Shown here in pieces: positions 31,096 to 41,078 of a stretch of 64,000 bases of DNA; the stretch's first letter is position 1, and each line of letters opens with the position of its first letter. The notes below the pieces were generated by a model. That model worked only from the letters and a program-made list of their open reading frames with translations. It was not told the origin of the DNA and searched no databases. The translations under genes and the position numbers were made by a program. Origin of the DNA: Microbispora amethystogenes (GTDB lineage Bacteria; Actinomycetota; Actinomycetes; Streptosporangiales; Streptosporangiaceae); assembly GCF_016863015.1 (NCBI RefSeq), contig NZ_BOOB01000015.1, positions 1 to 64,000 on the forward strand, in the 5' to 3' direction.

Positions 31096-33639
31096 ATGAC
31101 CGAACAGCGACTCCCCGCAGCCATGCCCGAGAAACCTGCTCTCGACGGCCTGGAGGCGGTATGGGTAGCGCGCTGGGAGGCCGACGGGACCTACCGGTTC
31201 GACCGGTCCCGCGGCAGGGACGAGATCTACTCCATCGACACGCCGCCGCCGACCGTGTCCGGATCCCTCCACGTGGGGCACGTCTTCTCCTACACGCACA
31301 CGGACACGATCGCCAGATACCGGCGGATGCGGGGACGCGAGGTCTTCTACCCGATGGGGTGGGACGATAACGGCCTGCCCACCGAGCGCCGGGTGCAGAA
31401 CCACTTCGGCGTCCGCTGCGACCCCTCCGTGCCGTACGACCCGGACTTCACGCCGCCGGAGAAGCCGGACCCCAAGCGGCAGGAGCCGATCTCTCGCCGC
31501 AACTTCATCGAGCTGTGCGAGCGGCTCACCGCCGAGGACGAGAAGGCCTTCGAGGAGCTGTGGCGCCGCCTCGGCCTGTCGGTGGACTGGTCGCTGACCT
31601 ACGCGACCATCGACGCCGGCGCCCGGGCCGCCTCGCAGCGGGCGTTCCTGCGGGGCCTCGCCCGCGGCGAGGCGTACGTCGCCGAGGCGCCCACCCTGTG
31701 GGACGTGACGTTCCGCACCGCCGTGGCCCAGGCCGAGCTGGAGGACCGGGAGTGGCCCGGCGCCTTCCACCGCATCGGCTTCGACCTGTCGCCCGCGCAG
31801 CGCGAGCAGGGGTTCGGCGAGCGGGTGTGGATCGAGACGACCCGGCCCGAGCTGATCCCGGCCTGCGTGGCCCTGGTCGCCCACCCCGACGACGAGCGGT
31901 ACCGGCCGCTCTTCGGCACCACCGTGCGCACCCCGGTCTTCGGGGTCGAGGTGCCGGTCGTGGCCCACCACCTGGCCGAGCCGGACAAGGGCTCGGGCAT
32001 CGCGATGATCTGCACCTTCGGCGACGTGACCGACGTGACCTGGTGGCGCGAGCTCGACCTGCCGACCCGGCCGGTGATCGGCTGGGACGGCCGCCTGCTC
32101 CCCGAGCCGCCGCACGGGGTGCCCGCCGGCCCGTACGCCGAGCTGGCGGGCCGCACGGTGCACGGAGCGCGGGAGCGGATCGTCGGGATGCTGCGCGAGT
32201 CGGGCCACCTGGACGGCGAGCCGCGCGCCATCCGGCGGCCGGTCAAGTTCTACGAGAAGGGCGACCGCCCGCTGGAGATCGTCACCACCCGGCAGTGGTA
32301 CATCCGCAACGGCGGCCGGGACCTCGCCCTGCGCCGCGCGCTGCTCGACCGGGGCGGGGAGCTGGAGTGGCACCCGCCGCACATGCGGGTCAGGTACGAC
32401 AACTGGGTGGAGGGCCTGGCCGGCGACTGGCTGATCTCGCGCCAGCGGTTCTTCGGCGTGCCGATCCCGGTCTGGTATCCCCTCGACGCCGAGGGCGAGC
32501 CCGTATACGAGGCGCCGATCACCCCGCCGGAGGGGGCGCTGCCCGTCGACCCCTCCAGCGACGTGCCGCCCGGCTACACCGAGGACCAGCGCGGCAAGCC
32601 GCTCGGTTTCGCCGGCGACCCCGACGTCATGGACACGTGGGCGACCTCCTCGCTGACCCCGCAGATCGCCGCCGGGTGGGAGCGCGACGACGACCTGTTC
32701 CGCCGCGTGTTCCCGATGGACCTGCGCCCCCAGGCCCACGAGATCATCCGTACCTGGCTGTTCTCGACGGTCGTGCGGTCGCACCTGGAGCACGGCGGGC
32801 TGCCCTGGCGGCACGCGGCGATCTCCGGGTGGATCCTCGACCCCGACCGCAAGAAGATGTCGAAGTCCAAGGGCAACGTGGTCACGCCCATGGGCCTGCT
32901 GGAGGAGCACGGCTCCGACGCGGTCCGCTACTGGGCGGCGAGCGGCCGGCCGGGCACCGACACCGCCTTCGACACGGGGCAGATCAAGATCGGCCGGCGG
33001 CTGGCCATCAAGATCCTGAACGCGTCGAAGTTCGTGCTGGGCTTCACGTCGGGCGGGGGAGGGGAGGTCACCGAGCCGGTCGACCTGTCCATGCTGGCCG
33101 CGCTCCGGACGGTCGTCGACGAGGCCACCGAGGCGTTCGAGGCGTACGACTACACGCGGGCGCTGGAGCGGACCGAGCGGTTCTTCTGGTCGTTCTGCGA
33201 CGACTACGTGGAGCTGGTCAAGGCCCGCGCGTACGCCGGGGACGCGTCGGCGGTCGCCGCCCTGCGCGCGGCGCTCGGCGTGCTGCTGCGGCTGTTCGCG
33301 CCGTTCCTGCCGTTCGTGACCGAGGAGGTCTGGTCGTGGTGGCGGGAGGGGTCGGTGCACCGCGCCGCCTGGCCGTCTCCGGAGGACCTGCCCGAGGCGG
33401 AGCGCGGCGACCCCGCCGTGCTGGAGGCGGTGGCCGAGGTGCTGCGCCGGGTGCGGCGGGCCAAGTCGGAGGCCCGGAAATCCATGCGGGCCGAGGTGTC
33501 CCGGCTGACCGTGTCGGGGGGCCAGGCCGGCCTCGTCAGGCTCGCCCAGGACGACCTGTGCGCGGCGGGCAACGTCGAGGAGTTCGTCCTGGAGCCCGGC
33601 GACGCCCCCCTCGACGCCGTGGCCGAACTGGCCGGCTGA
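31096..33639 (+). CDS. valS: Valyl-tRNA synthetase
   Basis: 847-residue class I aminoacyl-tRNA synthetase that charges tRNA-Val. The catalytic HIGH motif appears as [20 protein letters not shown] and KMSKS as [11 protein letters not shown]. Val-specific features include [24 protein letters not shown] and the editing domain ([26 protein letters not shown]). The C-terminal anticodon-binding region is present. The protein lacks the long coiled-coil arm of the E. coli enzyme and so belongs to the shorter type found in many actinomycetes. It opens a separate transcription unit divergent from DUF4235. Confidence 0.95.
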   Translation: MTEQRLPAAMPEKPALDGLEAVWVARWEADGTYRFDRSRGRDEIYSIDTPPPTVSGSLHVGHVFSYTHTDTIARYRRMRGREVFYPMGWDDNGLPTERRVQNHFGVRCDPSVPYDPDFTPPEKPDPKRQEPISRRNFIELCERLTAEDEKAFEELWRRLGLSVDWSLTYATIDAGARAASQRAFLRGLARGEAYVAEAPTLWDVTFRTAVAQAELEDREWPGAFHRIGFDLSPAQREQGFGERVWIETTRPELIPACVALVAHPDDERYRPLFGTTVRTPVFGVEVPVVAHHLAEPDKGSGIAMICTFGDVTDVTWWRELDLPTRPVIGWDGRLLPEPPHGVPAGPYAELAGRTVHGARERIVGMLRESGHLDGEPRAIRRPVKFYEKGDRPLEIVTTRQWYIRNGGRDLALRRALLDRGGELEWHPPHMRVRYDNWVEGLAGDWLISRQRFFGVPIPVWYPLDAEGEPVYEAPITPPEGALPVDPSSDVPPGYTEDQRGKPLGFAGDPDVMDTWATSSLTPQIAAGWERDDDLFRRVFPMDLRPQAHEIIRTWLFSTVVRSHLEHGGLPWRHAAISGWILDPDRKKMSKSKGNVVTPMGLLEEHGSDAVRYWAASGRPGTDTAFDTGQIKIGRRLAIKILNASKFVLGFTSGGGGEVTEPVDLSMLAALRTVVDEATEAFEAYDYTRALERTERFFWSFCDDYVELVKARAYAGDASAVAALRAALGVLLRLFAPFLPFVTEEVWSWWREGSVHRAAWPSPEDLPEAERGDPAVLEAVAEVLRRVRRAKSEARKSMRAEVSRLTVSGGQAGLVRLAQDDLCAAGNVEEFVLEPGDAPLDAVAELAG

Positions 33640-33707
33640 CGGAGCCGCCGGCAGACGGAAGGTAAAACGACTGCGCGCCGCACCCCCGGGCATGCCAGGC
33701 TGGAGCC

Positions 33708-34988
33708 GTGATCCCGTCTAAGAGGCGAGCCCCCGAGAGGGTGCCGCCGACACTCGCCACGCTGGCTGCGTGGAGCTGGCGGCTGCTTCTGGTGGGAGCG
33801 GCGATCTACGTGCTGGCGATGATCATCGGCAGGATCAGTTTCGTGGTCCTGCCGGTGGCCGTCGCGCTGCTGCTCGCCGCGCTGCTGTATCCGCTCACCA
33901 GACGGCTGCGCGAGGCCGGACTGCGGCCGATCTACGCGACGTGGATCACGATGCTGCTCGGCCTCGCCGTGATCGTGGGCATCGGCATCCTCATCGGCAC
34001 CCGGGCGAACGAGGAGTTCCCCGGGCTGGTCGCGCAGATCCAGCTCACCGCGCGCAACCTGCAGGGCTGGCTGCTGCACGGGCCCCTTCACCTGAAGGAG
34101 GCCCAGATCGCCGACATCGTCGACCAGCTGAGCCGGCAGGTCAACGAGCAGCGCAGCCAGATCACCAGCACCCTGCTGACCGGCGCCACCGCGTTCGTCG
34201 AGGTCCTGGCCTCGATCGTGCTGCTGCTCTTCGTGACGTTCTTCCTGCTCAAGGATGGCGACCGCATCTGGGCCTGGTTCCTGCGCGGCTTCGGCGAGGC
34301 CGCGCCCCGGGTCGACCGGGCCGGCCGGGCCGCGTGGGTGACGATCTCCCACTACGTGCACGGCACGGTGGCCGTCGCGGCCATCCACGGCATCGTGATC
34401 GGCATCGTGCTCGCCGGGATGCGGGTGCCGCTGTGGGCCCCGCTCGCCGTGCTCATCTTCTTCGCGAGCTTCATCCCGATCGTCGGCATCCTCTTCGCGG
34501 GGGCCATCGCGACGCTCGTGACCTTCGGCTCGCAGGGGTGGGTCTACGCCCTGGTGTTCGTCGGCATCCTCGTGGTCGAGCAGCAGCTGGAGAACCACGT
34601 GCTCCAGCCGCTGATCGTCGGCCGCGCGCTGGCCTTCCACCCGCTGGCGATCATCCTCGTCCTGGCCGTCGGCGGTGTGCTCGGCGGCATCGCCGGAGCG
34701 GCCGTGGCCGTGCCGCTCACGGCGGTCATCTACCGCGCGCTCCCGGAGCTGCGCTCCGACCGGCCCGCCATCGGGCCGTCGGGGAACGGGGAAGACGCGG
34801 GCCCGCCGGACGGCCCTCCGGGGCCCGGCGTGCCCGCTCTGGAGCCCGCCCCGGAGCCGGACCCGGAGCCCGGGCACGCCGGCTCCGCGGCCGAGAGGGG
34901 CGGGGAGGCGGAGGAGGACGGGACCACAGGGACGGCGTCGCCGTCCTCCGGCGCGGGAGAGGCGGTCTCGCCCCAGCGCAACGGGTAG
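33708..34988 (+). CDS. AI-2E family membrane transporter
   Basis: 426 residues. It starts at GTG. Eight or so transmembrane helices are predicted, including [60 protein letters not shown] and GHRP-type regions ([45 protein letters not shown]). The family motif [16 protein letters not shown] with [14 protein letters not shown] identifies AI-2E/YdiK-like permeases, whose substrates are largely unknown. The last 70 residues are a Pro/Glu/Gly-rich acidic tail that is probably disordered. A mini-ORF and dut follow directly. Confidence 0.9.
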   Translation: MIPSKRRAPERVPPTLATLAAWSWRLLLVGAAIYVLAMIIGRISFVVLPVAVALLLAALLYPLTRRLREAGLRPIYATWITMLLGLAVIVGIGILIGTRANEEFPGLVAQIQLTARNLQGWLLHGPLHLKEAQIADIVDQLSRQVNEQRSQITSTLLTGATAFVEVLASIVLLLFVTFFLLKDGDRIWAWFLRGFGEAAPRVDRAGRAAWVTISHYVHGTVAVAAIHGIVIGIVLAGMRVPLWAPLAVLIFFASFIPIVGILFAGAIATLVTFGSQGWVYALVFVGILVVEQQLENHVLQPLIVGRALAFHPLAIILVLAVGGVLGGIAGAAVAVPLTAVIYRALPELRSDRPAIGPSGNGEDAGPPDGPPGPGVPALEPAPEPDPEPGHAGSAAERGGEAEEDGTTGTASPSSGAGEAVSPQRNG

Positions 34989-34999
34989 GGTCTTGCCTC

Positions 35000-35056
35000 A
35001 TGAGCAGCCCTGTGCCGAACGCCATATCGCCGGCGGGAACCGAGGCCGCCGCGTGA
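35000..35056 (+). CDS. 18-codon mini-ORF translationally coupled to dut
   Basis: A short ATG frame encodes [18 protein letters not shown] and ends in TGA that overlaps the dut GTG in a GTGA arrangement. AGGG stands a few bases before the ATG. Such coupling could set dut translation. No known peptide matches. It may only be a spurious ORF between AI-2E and dut; it takes the place where the DUF3093 gene lies in M. tuberculosis. Confidence 0.35.
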   Translation: MSSPVPNAISPAGTEAAA

Positions 35057-35490
35057 GCGTCGAGATCCTGATCCACCGGCTCGATCCGGGCCTGCCGCTT
35101 CCCGCGTACGCGCACCCCGGCGACGCCGGGGCCGACCTGTACGCGGCGGAGGACGTCGAACTGCTGCCCGGGGAGCGGGCCGTCGTGCGGACCGGCGTCG
35201 CGATCGCGCTGCCGGACGGCTACGCGGCTTTCGTGCATCCGCGTTCGGGCCTCGCCGCCCGGCACGGCGTCACACTGGTGAACGCGCCCGGCACGGTCGA
35301 CGCCGGCTACCGGGGCGAGATCAAGGTCACGATGATCAACACCGACGCCAAGGACGCCGTACGGCTCCGGCGGGGCGACCGGATCGCCCAGCTCGTCGTC
35401 CAGCGGGTGGAGCGTGCGGCGTTCTACGAGGTGGACCGGTTGCCCGGCTCCGTACGGGGCACGAACGGGTTCGGCTCGACGGGGAGCTGA
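35053..35490 (+). CDS. dut: dUTP pyrophosphatase
   Basis: 145-residue trimeric dUTPase that hydrolyses dUTP to dUMP, keeping uracil out of DNA and feeding thymidylate synthesis. All five motifs are visible: [42 protein letters not shown] with the catalytic Asp, [11 protein letters not shown], and the C-terminal Gly-rich flap [10 protein letters not shown]. The GTG start overlaps the TGA of the preceding 18-codon frame. Gene order dut - DUF3710 - OB-fold - DUF3159 is conserved in actinobacteria. Confidence 0.96.
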   Translation: MSVEILIHRLDPGLPLPAYAHPGDAGADLYAAEDVELLPGERAVVRTGVAIALPDGYAAFVHPRSGLAARHGVTLVNAPGTVDAGYRGEIKVTMINTDAKDAVRLRRGDRIAQLVVQRVERAAFYEVDRLPGSVRGTNGFGSTGS

Positions 35491-35545
35491 CGGCTCCGGG
35501 CACGGGTACGCCCGGCACGGGCAAAATACGAGGAGAGTGAGCGAA

Positions 35546-36214
35546 GTGTTTCGACGCCGGCGACGCGCGGAGGAGGAGACCGCACCGGCCGTCCGGGAGG
35601 ACAGCCCCGCCCCGGCGCGGACGACGGGCCCCTGGGACGCGGCGGACGACTACCCGGAGGCCGAACGGGTCGACCTGGGAGGCCTGCGCCTGCCCGTCGA
35701 CCCCCGGTTCGAGATCCAGCTCAGGGTGGACGGCGACCAGATCACCGGGGTGATCGTCCTGCTGGGTGAGAGCCTGCTGCAGGTCCAGGCGGTCGCCGCG
35801 CCCAAGCGGAACGGCATCTGGGACGAGATGCGGGCCGACGCCGTCCGGGACGTCACCGCCGCGGGCGGGGCCCTGGAGGAGCGGGACGGGCCCTTCGGCC
35901 CCGAGCTCGTGGGCCGGGCCCCCGCGCAGGGCCAGACGGAGCCGCAGCCGGTGCGTTTCCTCGGCGTGGACGGCCCCCGCTGGTTCCTGCAGGCCGTCAT
36001 CAGCGGCCCGGCGGCGGCCGGCGGGGAGGCCGGCGACGTCCTGGAGGACGTGGTCCGCGGCATCGTGGTGGTCCGCGGCGACGAGCCGATGCCGCCCCGG
36101 GAGGTGATCCCGCTGCGTCTTCCGGCGGACCGGCAGCCCGCCGACGAGCAGGCGCCCGGCCGGGAGGAGCTGCGGCCGTTCGAGCGCGGCCCGGAGATCA
36201 GCGAGATCCGCTGA
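35546..36214 (+). CDS. DUF3710 protein
   Basis: 222 residues. The N-terminus is basic (FRRRRRAEEE) as in the family, followed by an acidic linker and the folded domain: VDLGGLRLPVDPRFEIQLRVD, QAVAAPKRNGIWDEMRADAV, RFLGVDGPRWFLQAVISG and VVVRGDEPMPPREVIPLRLP. DUF3710 is widely conserved in actinobacteria and has no assigned function. GTG at 35546 was chosen over GTG at 35537 because AGGAG sits about nine bases before it and because the resulting N-terminus matches relatives. Confidence 0.92.
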   Translation: MFRRRRRAEEETAPAVREDSPAPARTTGPWDAADDYPEAERVDLGGLRLPVDPRFEIQLRVDGDQITGVIVLLGESLLQVQAVAAPKRNGIWDEMRADAVRDVTAAGGALEERDGPFGPELVGRAPAQGQTEPQPVRFLGVDGPRWFLQAVISGPAAAGGEAGDVLEDVVRGIVVVRGDEPMPPREVIPLRLPADRQPADEQAPGREELRPFERGPEISEIR

Positions 36215-36239
36215 GCGGCGGCGCGTCCGGCCCGCCGGG

Positions 36240-36290
36240 CCTCGCCCGCGGGCCGGGTGCCCGGCGCGCCGCGACCTCGCCCGCGGGCCG
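36240..36290. repeat. Pair of 16-bp direct repeats with palindromic cores
   Basis: CCTCGCCCGCGGGCCG occurs at 36240-36255 and again at 36275-36290, 35 bp apart. Each copy contains the palindrome GCCCGCGGGC. They lie in the 239-bp gap between DUF3710 and the OB-fold gene. They may act as an operator pair or hairpins that moderate read-through. Confidence 0.5.
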
Positions 36291-36453
36291 TTGGCGAATC
36301 GGGGGCAAGCCCTGCCCTTGCCGTCCTTCTGACGGGTCGGCGTTCTCACGTATGCTGCGGGGAGGCATGGCCCGGGAAACGGACACCCGGGGTGGAGCCA
36401 GACGATGGGTCCCCCCGCGGGGACAGCGAGCGAGGAAGCCGGGTGAGTGACCG

Positions 36454-36846
36454 ATGGACACGCCGGAGCCTGCCAGACGAGGCGGACTGCGGGGTCTCCT
36501 GCGGCGGCTGAGCTCCAGCCAGGCCGAGCTGGAGGCCGCCGAGCTCCGGGAGGACCTGGAGCAGGAGGGGGCCACGCCCATCGCCCGGTGCGGTGAGCGC
36601 CAGCGTTCGTGTGTGGCGGGCACGCTGCGCACCGTCACCCTCCGCCCGCGCGGCGGCGCACCCGCCCTGGAGGCCGAGCTGTACGACGGGTCGGACGTGA
36701 TCGACCTGGTCTGGCTGGGCCGCCGCAGGATCGCCGGGATCGAGCCCGGCCGGGTGGTGCGGGCCGAAGGACTGATCAGCGTCCAGGACGGCCGTAAGGT
36801 CATGTTCAACCCCCGCTACGAGCTGCGCCCGGCTGGTGGCCCTTGA
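36454..36846 (+). CDS. OB-fold nucleic-acid-binding domain protein
   Basis: 130 residues. An N-terminal helix (GLLRRLSSSQAELEAAELREDL) precedes an OB-like domain: CVAGTLRTVTLRPRGGAPALEAELYDGSDVIDLVWLGRRRIAGIEPGRVVRAEGLISVQDGRKVMFNPRYEL. The strand pattern is typical of small single-stranded nucleic-acid binders such as the RecG/AspRS OB-folds. Function is unknown but the gene is conserved next to DUF3710 and DUF3159. Its stop lies 17 bp before the DUF3159 ATG, so the two are probably one transcript. Confidence 0.88.
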   Translation: MDTPEPARRGGLRGLLRRLSSSQAELEAAELREDLEQEGATPIARCGERQRSCVAGTLRTVTLRPRGGAPALEAELYDGSDVIDLVWLGRRRIAGIEPGRVVRAEGLISVQDGRKVMFNPRYELRPAGGP

Positions 36847-36862
36847 TCTCTCAGGAGACCGT

Positions 36863-37531
36863 ATGAGCACAGCGGACATGACGGCCCCCGCGGCGCACGC
36901 CACCGTTGAGGCGGCCGTTCGTGCCCAGATGAGCAAGGCGCTGGGCGGCAAGCGGGGGATCGTCGAGGCGGCCGTGCCCACGATCGCCTTCACCGGCACG
37001 TGGATGACCACGCAGGACCTGAAGACCTCGCTGATCGTCGGCATCGCCTCGGCGGTGGCGCTCCTGCTGGTGCGGATCGCGCAGCGGACCACGCCGCAGT
37101 TCGTGCTCAACAGCCTGGTGGGCATCGGCATCGGCGCGTTCTTCGCCGCCCGCACCGGTGACGCCAAGGACGTCTTCCTGCCCGGGATCCTCTACAACGG
37201 GGCCTACGCGGCCGGCATGCTGCTGTCGATCGTGGTCCGCTGGCCCATCGTGGGCTTCCTGATCGGCTCGGTGACCGGCGACCCGACCGCCTGGCACAAC
37301 GAGCCCGCCCTGGTGCGGCTGTGCGCGCGGCTGACGTGGCTGCTCATGCTGCCCTGCCTGCTGCGCGTGGTGGTGCAGCTGCCGCTCTACCTGGCCGACC
37401 ACGTGACCGCGCTCGGCATCAGCAAGATCGCTTTGGGCTGGCCGCTCCAGGTGGCCGGGCTGGCGGCGATGGTGTGGGTGCTCGCCCGCGGCCGCACGCC
37501 GATCGAGCCGCCCGCCCAGCCGTCCGTCTGA
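36863..37531 (+). CDS. DUF3159 membrane protein
   Basis: 222 residues with about five hydrophobic segments, including LIVGIASAVALLLVRI, VLNSLVGIGIGAFFAA, YNGAYAAGMLLSIVVRWPIVGFLIG and LGWPLQVAGLAAMVWVLAR. The conserved family blocks are LGGKRGIVEAAVPTIAFT and the membrane-proximal GDPTAWHNEPALVRLCARLTWLLMLPC. The ATG at 36863 is preceded by CAGGAGA-ACCGT and excludes a GTG start that would overlap the OB-fold gene. Function is unknown. The stop faces the convergent TrkA gene. Confidence 0.92.
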   Translation: MSTADMTAPAAHATVEAAVRAQMSKALGGKRGIVEAAVPTIAFTGTWMTTQDLKTSLIVGIASAVALLLVRIAQRTTPQFVLNSLVGIGIGAFFAARTGDAKDVFLPGILYNGAYAAGMLLSIVVRWPIVGFLIGSVTGDPTAWHNEPALVRLCARLTWLLMLPCLLRVVVQLPLYLADHVTALGISKIALGWPLQVAGLAAMVWVLARGRTPIEPPAQPSV

Positions 37532-37555
37532 CCCTCTCCGCCGGTGCGGCCCGCG

Positions 37556-37576
37556 CGCCCCGGTGTTCCCGGGGCG
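37556..37576. terminator. Hairpin between convergent DUF3159 and TrkA genes
   Basis: CGCCCCGG and CCGGGGCG form an 8-bp stem around the loop TGTTC. The position between two convergent stops suggests a shared terminator. There is no T-run, which is common for actinomycete terminators. Confidence 0.6.
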
Positions 37577-37591
37577 GCGGGCGCCGTACGG

Positions 37592-38260
37592 TCAGGGGCG
37601 CTCGTGGGCCGACAGCAGTTCGGTGAGCTCCTGCTCGACCTCCTGGCTGGCGACGAACAGCAGCTCGTCGCCGGCCTCCAGCGGGTCGTCGGCCGAGGGG
37701 ACCAGCACCCGGCCCTCCCGCAGGATCGCGACCAGGGCGGAGTCCACCGGCCAGGGGACCGAGCCGGTCCGCTGGCCCACCACCGGCGCGTCGTCGGCGA
37801 GGGTGAGCTCCACCAGGTTGGCCTGGCCCTGCCGGAAGGTCATCAGGCGCACCAGGTCGCCGACGCTGACCGCCTCCTCGACCAGGGCCGACAGCAGGCG
37901 CGGGGTGGAGACGGCGACGTCCACGCCCCACGACTCGTTGAACAGCCACTCGTTCTTCGGGTGGTTGACGCGGGCGACCACCCGGGGCACGCCGTACTCG
38001 GTCTTGGCGAGCAGTGAGACCACGAGGTTGACCTTGTCGTCGCCGGAGGCGGCGATGACCACCTGGCAGCTGTTCAGCCCGGCCTCGTCCAGCGAGGAGA
38101 TCTCGCAGGCGTCGGCCAGCAGCCACTCGGCCCGGGGCACGCTGTCGATCTTGATGGCGCGGGGGTCGATGTCGATGAGCAGGACCTCGTGGCCGTTCTC
38201 CAGAAGCTCCACCGCGATGGAGCGGCCGACGGCTCCGGCGCCGGCGATGGTGACGCGCAT
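37592..38260 (-). CDS. ceoC: TrkA-type potassium channel/transporter regulatory subunit (second copy)
   Basis: 222 residues. The Rossmann RCK-N domain begins MRVTIAGAGAVGRSIAVELLENGHEVLLIDIDPRAI, containing GAGAVG and the acidic ribose-binding LIDID. An RCK-C (TrkA-C) domain follows (QANLVELTLADDAPVVGQ to LEAGDELLFVASQEVEQELTELL). It binds NAD(H) or other nucleotides and gates a potassium system. Its ATG overlaps the stop of the upstream TrkA gene by one base (TGATG), so both are translated together; the pair corresponds to ceoB-ceoC of M. tuberculosis. No channel subunit is adjacent. Confidence 0.92.
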   Translation of the reverse strand: MRVTIAGAGAVGRSIAVELLENGHEVLLIDIDPRAIKIDSVPRAEWLLADACEISSLDEAGLNSCQVVIAASGDDKVNLVVSLLAKTEYGVPRVVARVNHPKNEWLFNESWGVDVAVSTPRLLSALVEEAVSVGDLVRLMTFRQGQANLVELTLADDAPVVGQRTGSVPWPVDSALVAILREGRVLVPSADDPLEAGDELLFVASQEVEQELTELLSAHERP

Positions 38261-38928
38261 CAGTGCTCCTCGTCGGACGGCGCGGCGGACAGCACCTTGT
38301 TGACCCGGTCCATGTCGCTCTCGGCGGCGACCAGGTGGAGGATGTCCCCTTCCTGGACGACGGTCGCGTCCCTGGGCACGAGCGCCTCGCCCATCCGGTT
38401 GACGAAGGCCACCCGTGCGCCGGTGGCGTCCTCGATCACCCTGGCCCGGGTGCCGATCCAGCCCTGGTGGAAGGCCACCTCGGCGAGGACGACCGTACCC
38501 GTCGGGTCGCGCCACAGGGGCTCGGCGCCCTCGGGCAGCACCCGGCGCAGGATCTGGTCGGCGGTCCAGCGGACCGTGGCGACGGTGGGGATGCCGAGCC
38601 GCTGGTAGACCTCGGCCCGGCGGGGGTCGTAGATGCGGGCGACCACGTTGTCCACGCCGAACATCTCGCGCGCGACCCGCGCCGAGATGATGTTGGAGTT
38701 GTCGCCGCTGCTCACGGCGACGAAGGCGGCGGCCGAGGCGATGCCCGCCTCTTCGAGGACGTCGCGGTCGAAGCCGATGCCGGTGACCCTGCGGCCCCGG
38801 AACCCGGCCCGCAGCCGCCGGAAGGCCTGCGGGTCGCGGTCGATGACCGCGACCGAATGGCCGTTGTCCTCCAGGATGTGGGCCAGGGTCGAGCCGACCC
38901 GCCCGCATCCCATGATCACGATATGCAT
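38260..38928 (-). CDS. ceoB: TrkA-type potassium channel/transporter regulatory subunit (first copy)
   Basis: 222 residues with the same two-domain plan: MHIVIMGCGRVGSTLAHILEDNGHSVAVIDRDPQAF (GxGxxG plus VIDRD), a central block TRVTG-like (RRVTGIGFDRDVLEEAGI), and a C-terminal RCK-C domain that ends LVPRDATVVQEGDILHLVAAESDMDRVN. The two proteins probably form a heteromeric ring. This is the promoter-proximal gene of the pair. It is divergent from the APC permease, with about 107 bp between the starts, so they may be co-regulated. Confidence 0.93.
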   Translation of the reverse strand: MHIVIMGCGRVGSTLAHILEDNGHSVAVIDRDPQAFRRLRAGFRGRRVTGIGFDRDVLEEAGIASAAAFVAVSSGDNSNIISARVAREMFGVDNVVARIYDPRRAEVYQRLGIPTVATVRWTADQILRRVLPEGAEPLWRDPTGTVVLAEVAFHQGWIGTRARVIEDATGARVAFVNRMGEALVPRDATVVQEGDILHLVAAESDMDRVNKVLSAAPSDEEH

Positions 38929-39035
38929 GCTCCCCCGCCGTGGGTTTTGTGGCGGACTCCTAATGGAGACAGTATGTCGCCCTTACCGCCACCGCATGAC
39001 TCGGGCACCGGGCGGGGGCACTAGGCTCAACAGAC

Positions 39036-41078
39036 GTGTCCAAGGTGCCAGATCTTGTCAAGCGGCTCCTCGTGGGGCGTGCTCTGCGCAGCACCGCGCT
39101 CCACCACCAGCTGCTGCCCAAGCGTGTGGCGCTGCCGGTCTTCGCGAGCGACGCGCTGTCCTCGGTCGCGTACGCGCCGCAGGAGATCCTGGTCATCCTG
39201 TCGCTCGCCGGGGTCGGTCTCTACGCCATCAGCCCGTGGGTCGCGGCGGCGGTCGTCCTCGTCATGCTCGTCGTGGTCGCGTCCTACCGGCAGAACGTGC
39301 ACGCCTACCCCAGCGGCGGCGGCGACTACGAGGTGGCCACGACGAACCTGGGGCCCACCGCCGGGCTGACCGTCGCGAGCGCCCTGCTCGTCGACTACGT
39401 GCTGACCGTGGCGGTGTCGGTCGCCAACGGCGCCGACTACGTGGGCGCGACGATCCCGTTCGTCGCCGAGCACCGCCCGCTGGTGGCGATCGCCATCGTC
39501 GTGCTCCTGACGATCATGAACCTGCGCGGCATCCGGGAGTCGGGCGTCGCGTTCGCCGTGCCCACCTACGCCTTCATGGCCGCGGTCATCGGCATGATCC
39601 TCTGGGGCCTGTTCCGTCTCCTCGTGCTGGGACAGGAACTGCGCGCCCCGACGGCGAACTACCGGCTTCTCGCCGAGCAGACGAACATCGCCGGGTTCGC
39701 GCTGGCGTTCCTGGTGCTGCGTGCCTTCTCCTCCGGCTGCGCCGCGCTGACCGGCGTCGAGGCGATCAGCAACGGCGTCCCGGCCTTCCGCAAGCCCAAG
39801 AGCAAGAACGCCGCGACGACACTGCTCATGATGGGCCTCATCGCGGTCACGATGTTCGGCGGGATCATCTTCCTCGGCCTCGCCTCCGGGGTGAAGGTGA
39901 CCGACCCGGCCACCGTGGCCAGGGACCTCATCATCGACGGGCACCCCGCCGGGCCCGGCTACTACCAGCAGCCGATCATCGCGCAGGTCGCCTCCGCCGT
40001 CTTCGGCGGCGGCTCGGCCCTGTTCGTCGTCATCGCCGCGGTGACCGCGCTGATCCTCTTCCTGGCGGCCAACACCGCGTTCAACGGCTTCCCGGTGCTG
40101 GGGTCGATCCTCGCCCAGGACCGCTACCTGCCGCGGCAGCTCCACACCCGCGGCGACCGCCTCGCCTTCAGCAACGGCATCGTCATCCTCGCGGCCGGGG
40201 CCTGCCTGCTCATCTGGGCGTTCGACGCCGACGTCAGCAAGCTGCTCAACCTCTACATCGTCGGCGTGTTCGTCTCGTTCACCCTCAGCCAGATCGGGAT
40301 GGTCCGGCACTGGACCCGGCACCTGAGGACCGAGAGCGACGCGAAGGCCCGCTTCCGCATGATGCGGGCCCGGGTGATCAACGGCGTCGGCGCGGTCATG
40401 ACCGGGCTGGTGCTCGTCGTCGTGCTGGCGACCAAGTTCACCCACGGCGCGTACATCGTCTGCCTCGCGATGCCGCTGCTCTTCCTGATGATGAAGGGCA
40501 TCAGGCGGCACTACGACCGGGTCGCCGCGGAGCTCGCCGCGCCGGAGGAGACCGAGGTCGACGAGTCGATGCTGCCCGCCCGCAACCACGCGGTCGTCCT
40601 CGTCTCCAAGATCCACAAGCCGACGCTCCGGGCTCTCGCGTACGCCAGGGCGACCCGCCCGTCCAGCATCGAGGCCGTGTCCGTCAGCGTGGACGCCGGC
40701 GAGGCGAGAAAGCTCAAGGACGAGTGGGACCGGCGGGGCATCGGGGTGCCGCTGAAGATCCTCGACTCGCCGTACCGCGAGATCACCGGCCCGGTGCTGG
40801 AGTACGTCAAGTCGCTGCGCCGCAGGTCGCCGCGCGACGTCGTCACCGTCTACATCCCGGAGTACGTGGTCGGCCGCTGGTGGGAGCACCTGCTGCACAA
40901 CCAGAGCGCGCTGCGGCTCAAGGGCCGGCTGCTGTTCAAGCCCGGCGTGATGGTCACGAGCGTGCCGTGGCAGCTCGCCTCCTCCGACCGGCTCAGGCGC
41001 CGCAGAGAGCCGTCCGCCCCCGGGGCATCCCGCCGTTCCTACCAGCAGCCGTCGAAGGACGCGCAGGTCGGGGCATGA
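39036..41078 (+). CDS. APC-superfamily permease
   Basis: 680 residues. The first 500 residues contain about 12 transmembrane segments of the APC type: PVFASDALSSVAYAPQEILVILSLAGVG is the characteristic first helix of this subgroup (conserved DALSSVAY), with later SALLVDYVLTVAVSVANGADYV. The final 180 residues are a cytoplasmic domain (NHAVVLVSKIHKPTLRALAYARATRPSSIEAVSVSVD) with a USP-like alternation of strands and helices. Related proteins in Gram-positives (KimA type) import potassium and are sometimes controlled by cyclic di-AMP; the neighbouring TrkA genes fit a K+ role. That substrate is inference. The stop overlaps the methyltransferase start. Confidence 0.9.
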   Translation: MSKVPDLVKRLLVGRALRSTALHHQLLPKRVALPVFASDALSSVAYAPQEILVILSLAGVGLYAISPWVAAAVVLVMLVVVASYRQNVHAYPSGGGDYEVATTNLGPTAGLTVASALLVDYVLTVAVSVANGADYVGATIPFVAEHRPLVAIAIVVLLTIMNLRGIRESGVAFAVPTYAFMAAVIGMILWGLFRLLVLGQELRAPTANYRLLAEQTNIAGFALAFLVLRAFSSGCAALTGVEAISNGVPAFRKPKSKNAATTLLMMGLIAVTMFGGIIFLGLASGVKVTDPATVARDLIIDGHPAGPGYYQQPIIAQVASAVFGGGSALFVVIAAVTALILFLAANTAFNGFPVLGSILAQDRYLPRQLHTRGDRLAFSNGIVILAAGACLLIWAFDADVSKLLNLYIVGVFVSFTLSQIGMVRHWTRHLRTESDAKARFRMMRARVINGVGAVMTGLVLVVVLATKFTHGAYIVCLAMPLLFLMMKGIRRHYDRVAAELAAPEETEVDESMLPARNHAVVLVSKIHKPTLRALAYARATRPSSIEAVSVSVDAGEARKLKDEWDRRGIGVPLKILDSPYREITGPVLEYVKSLRRRSPRDVVTVYIPEYVVGRWWEHLLHNQSALRLKGRLLFKPGVMVTSVPWQLASSDRLRRRREPSAPGASRRSYQQPSKDAQVGA

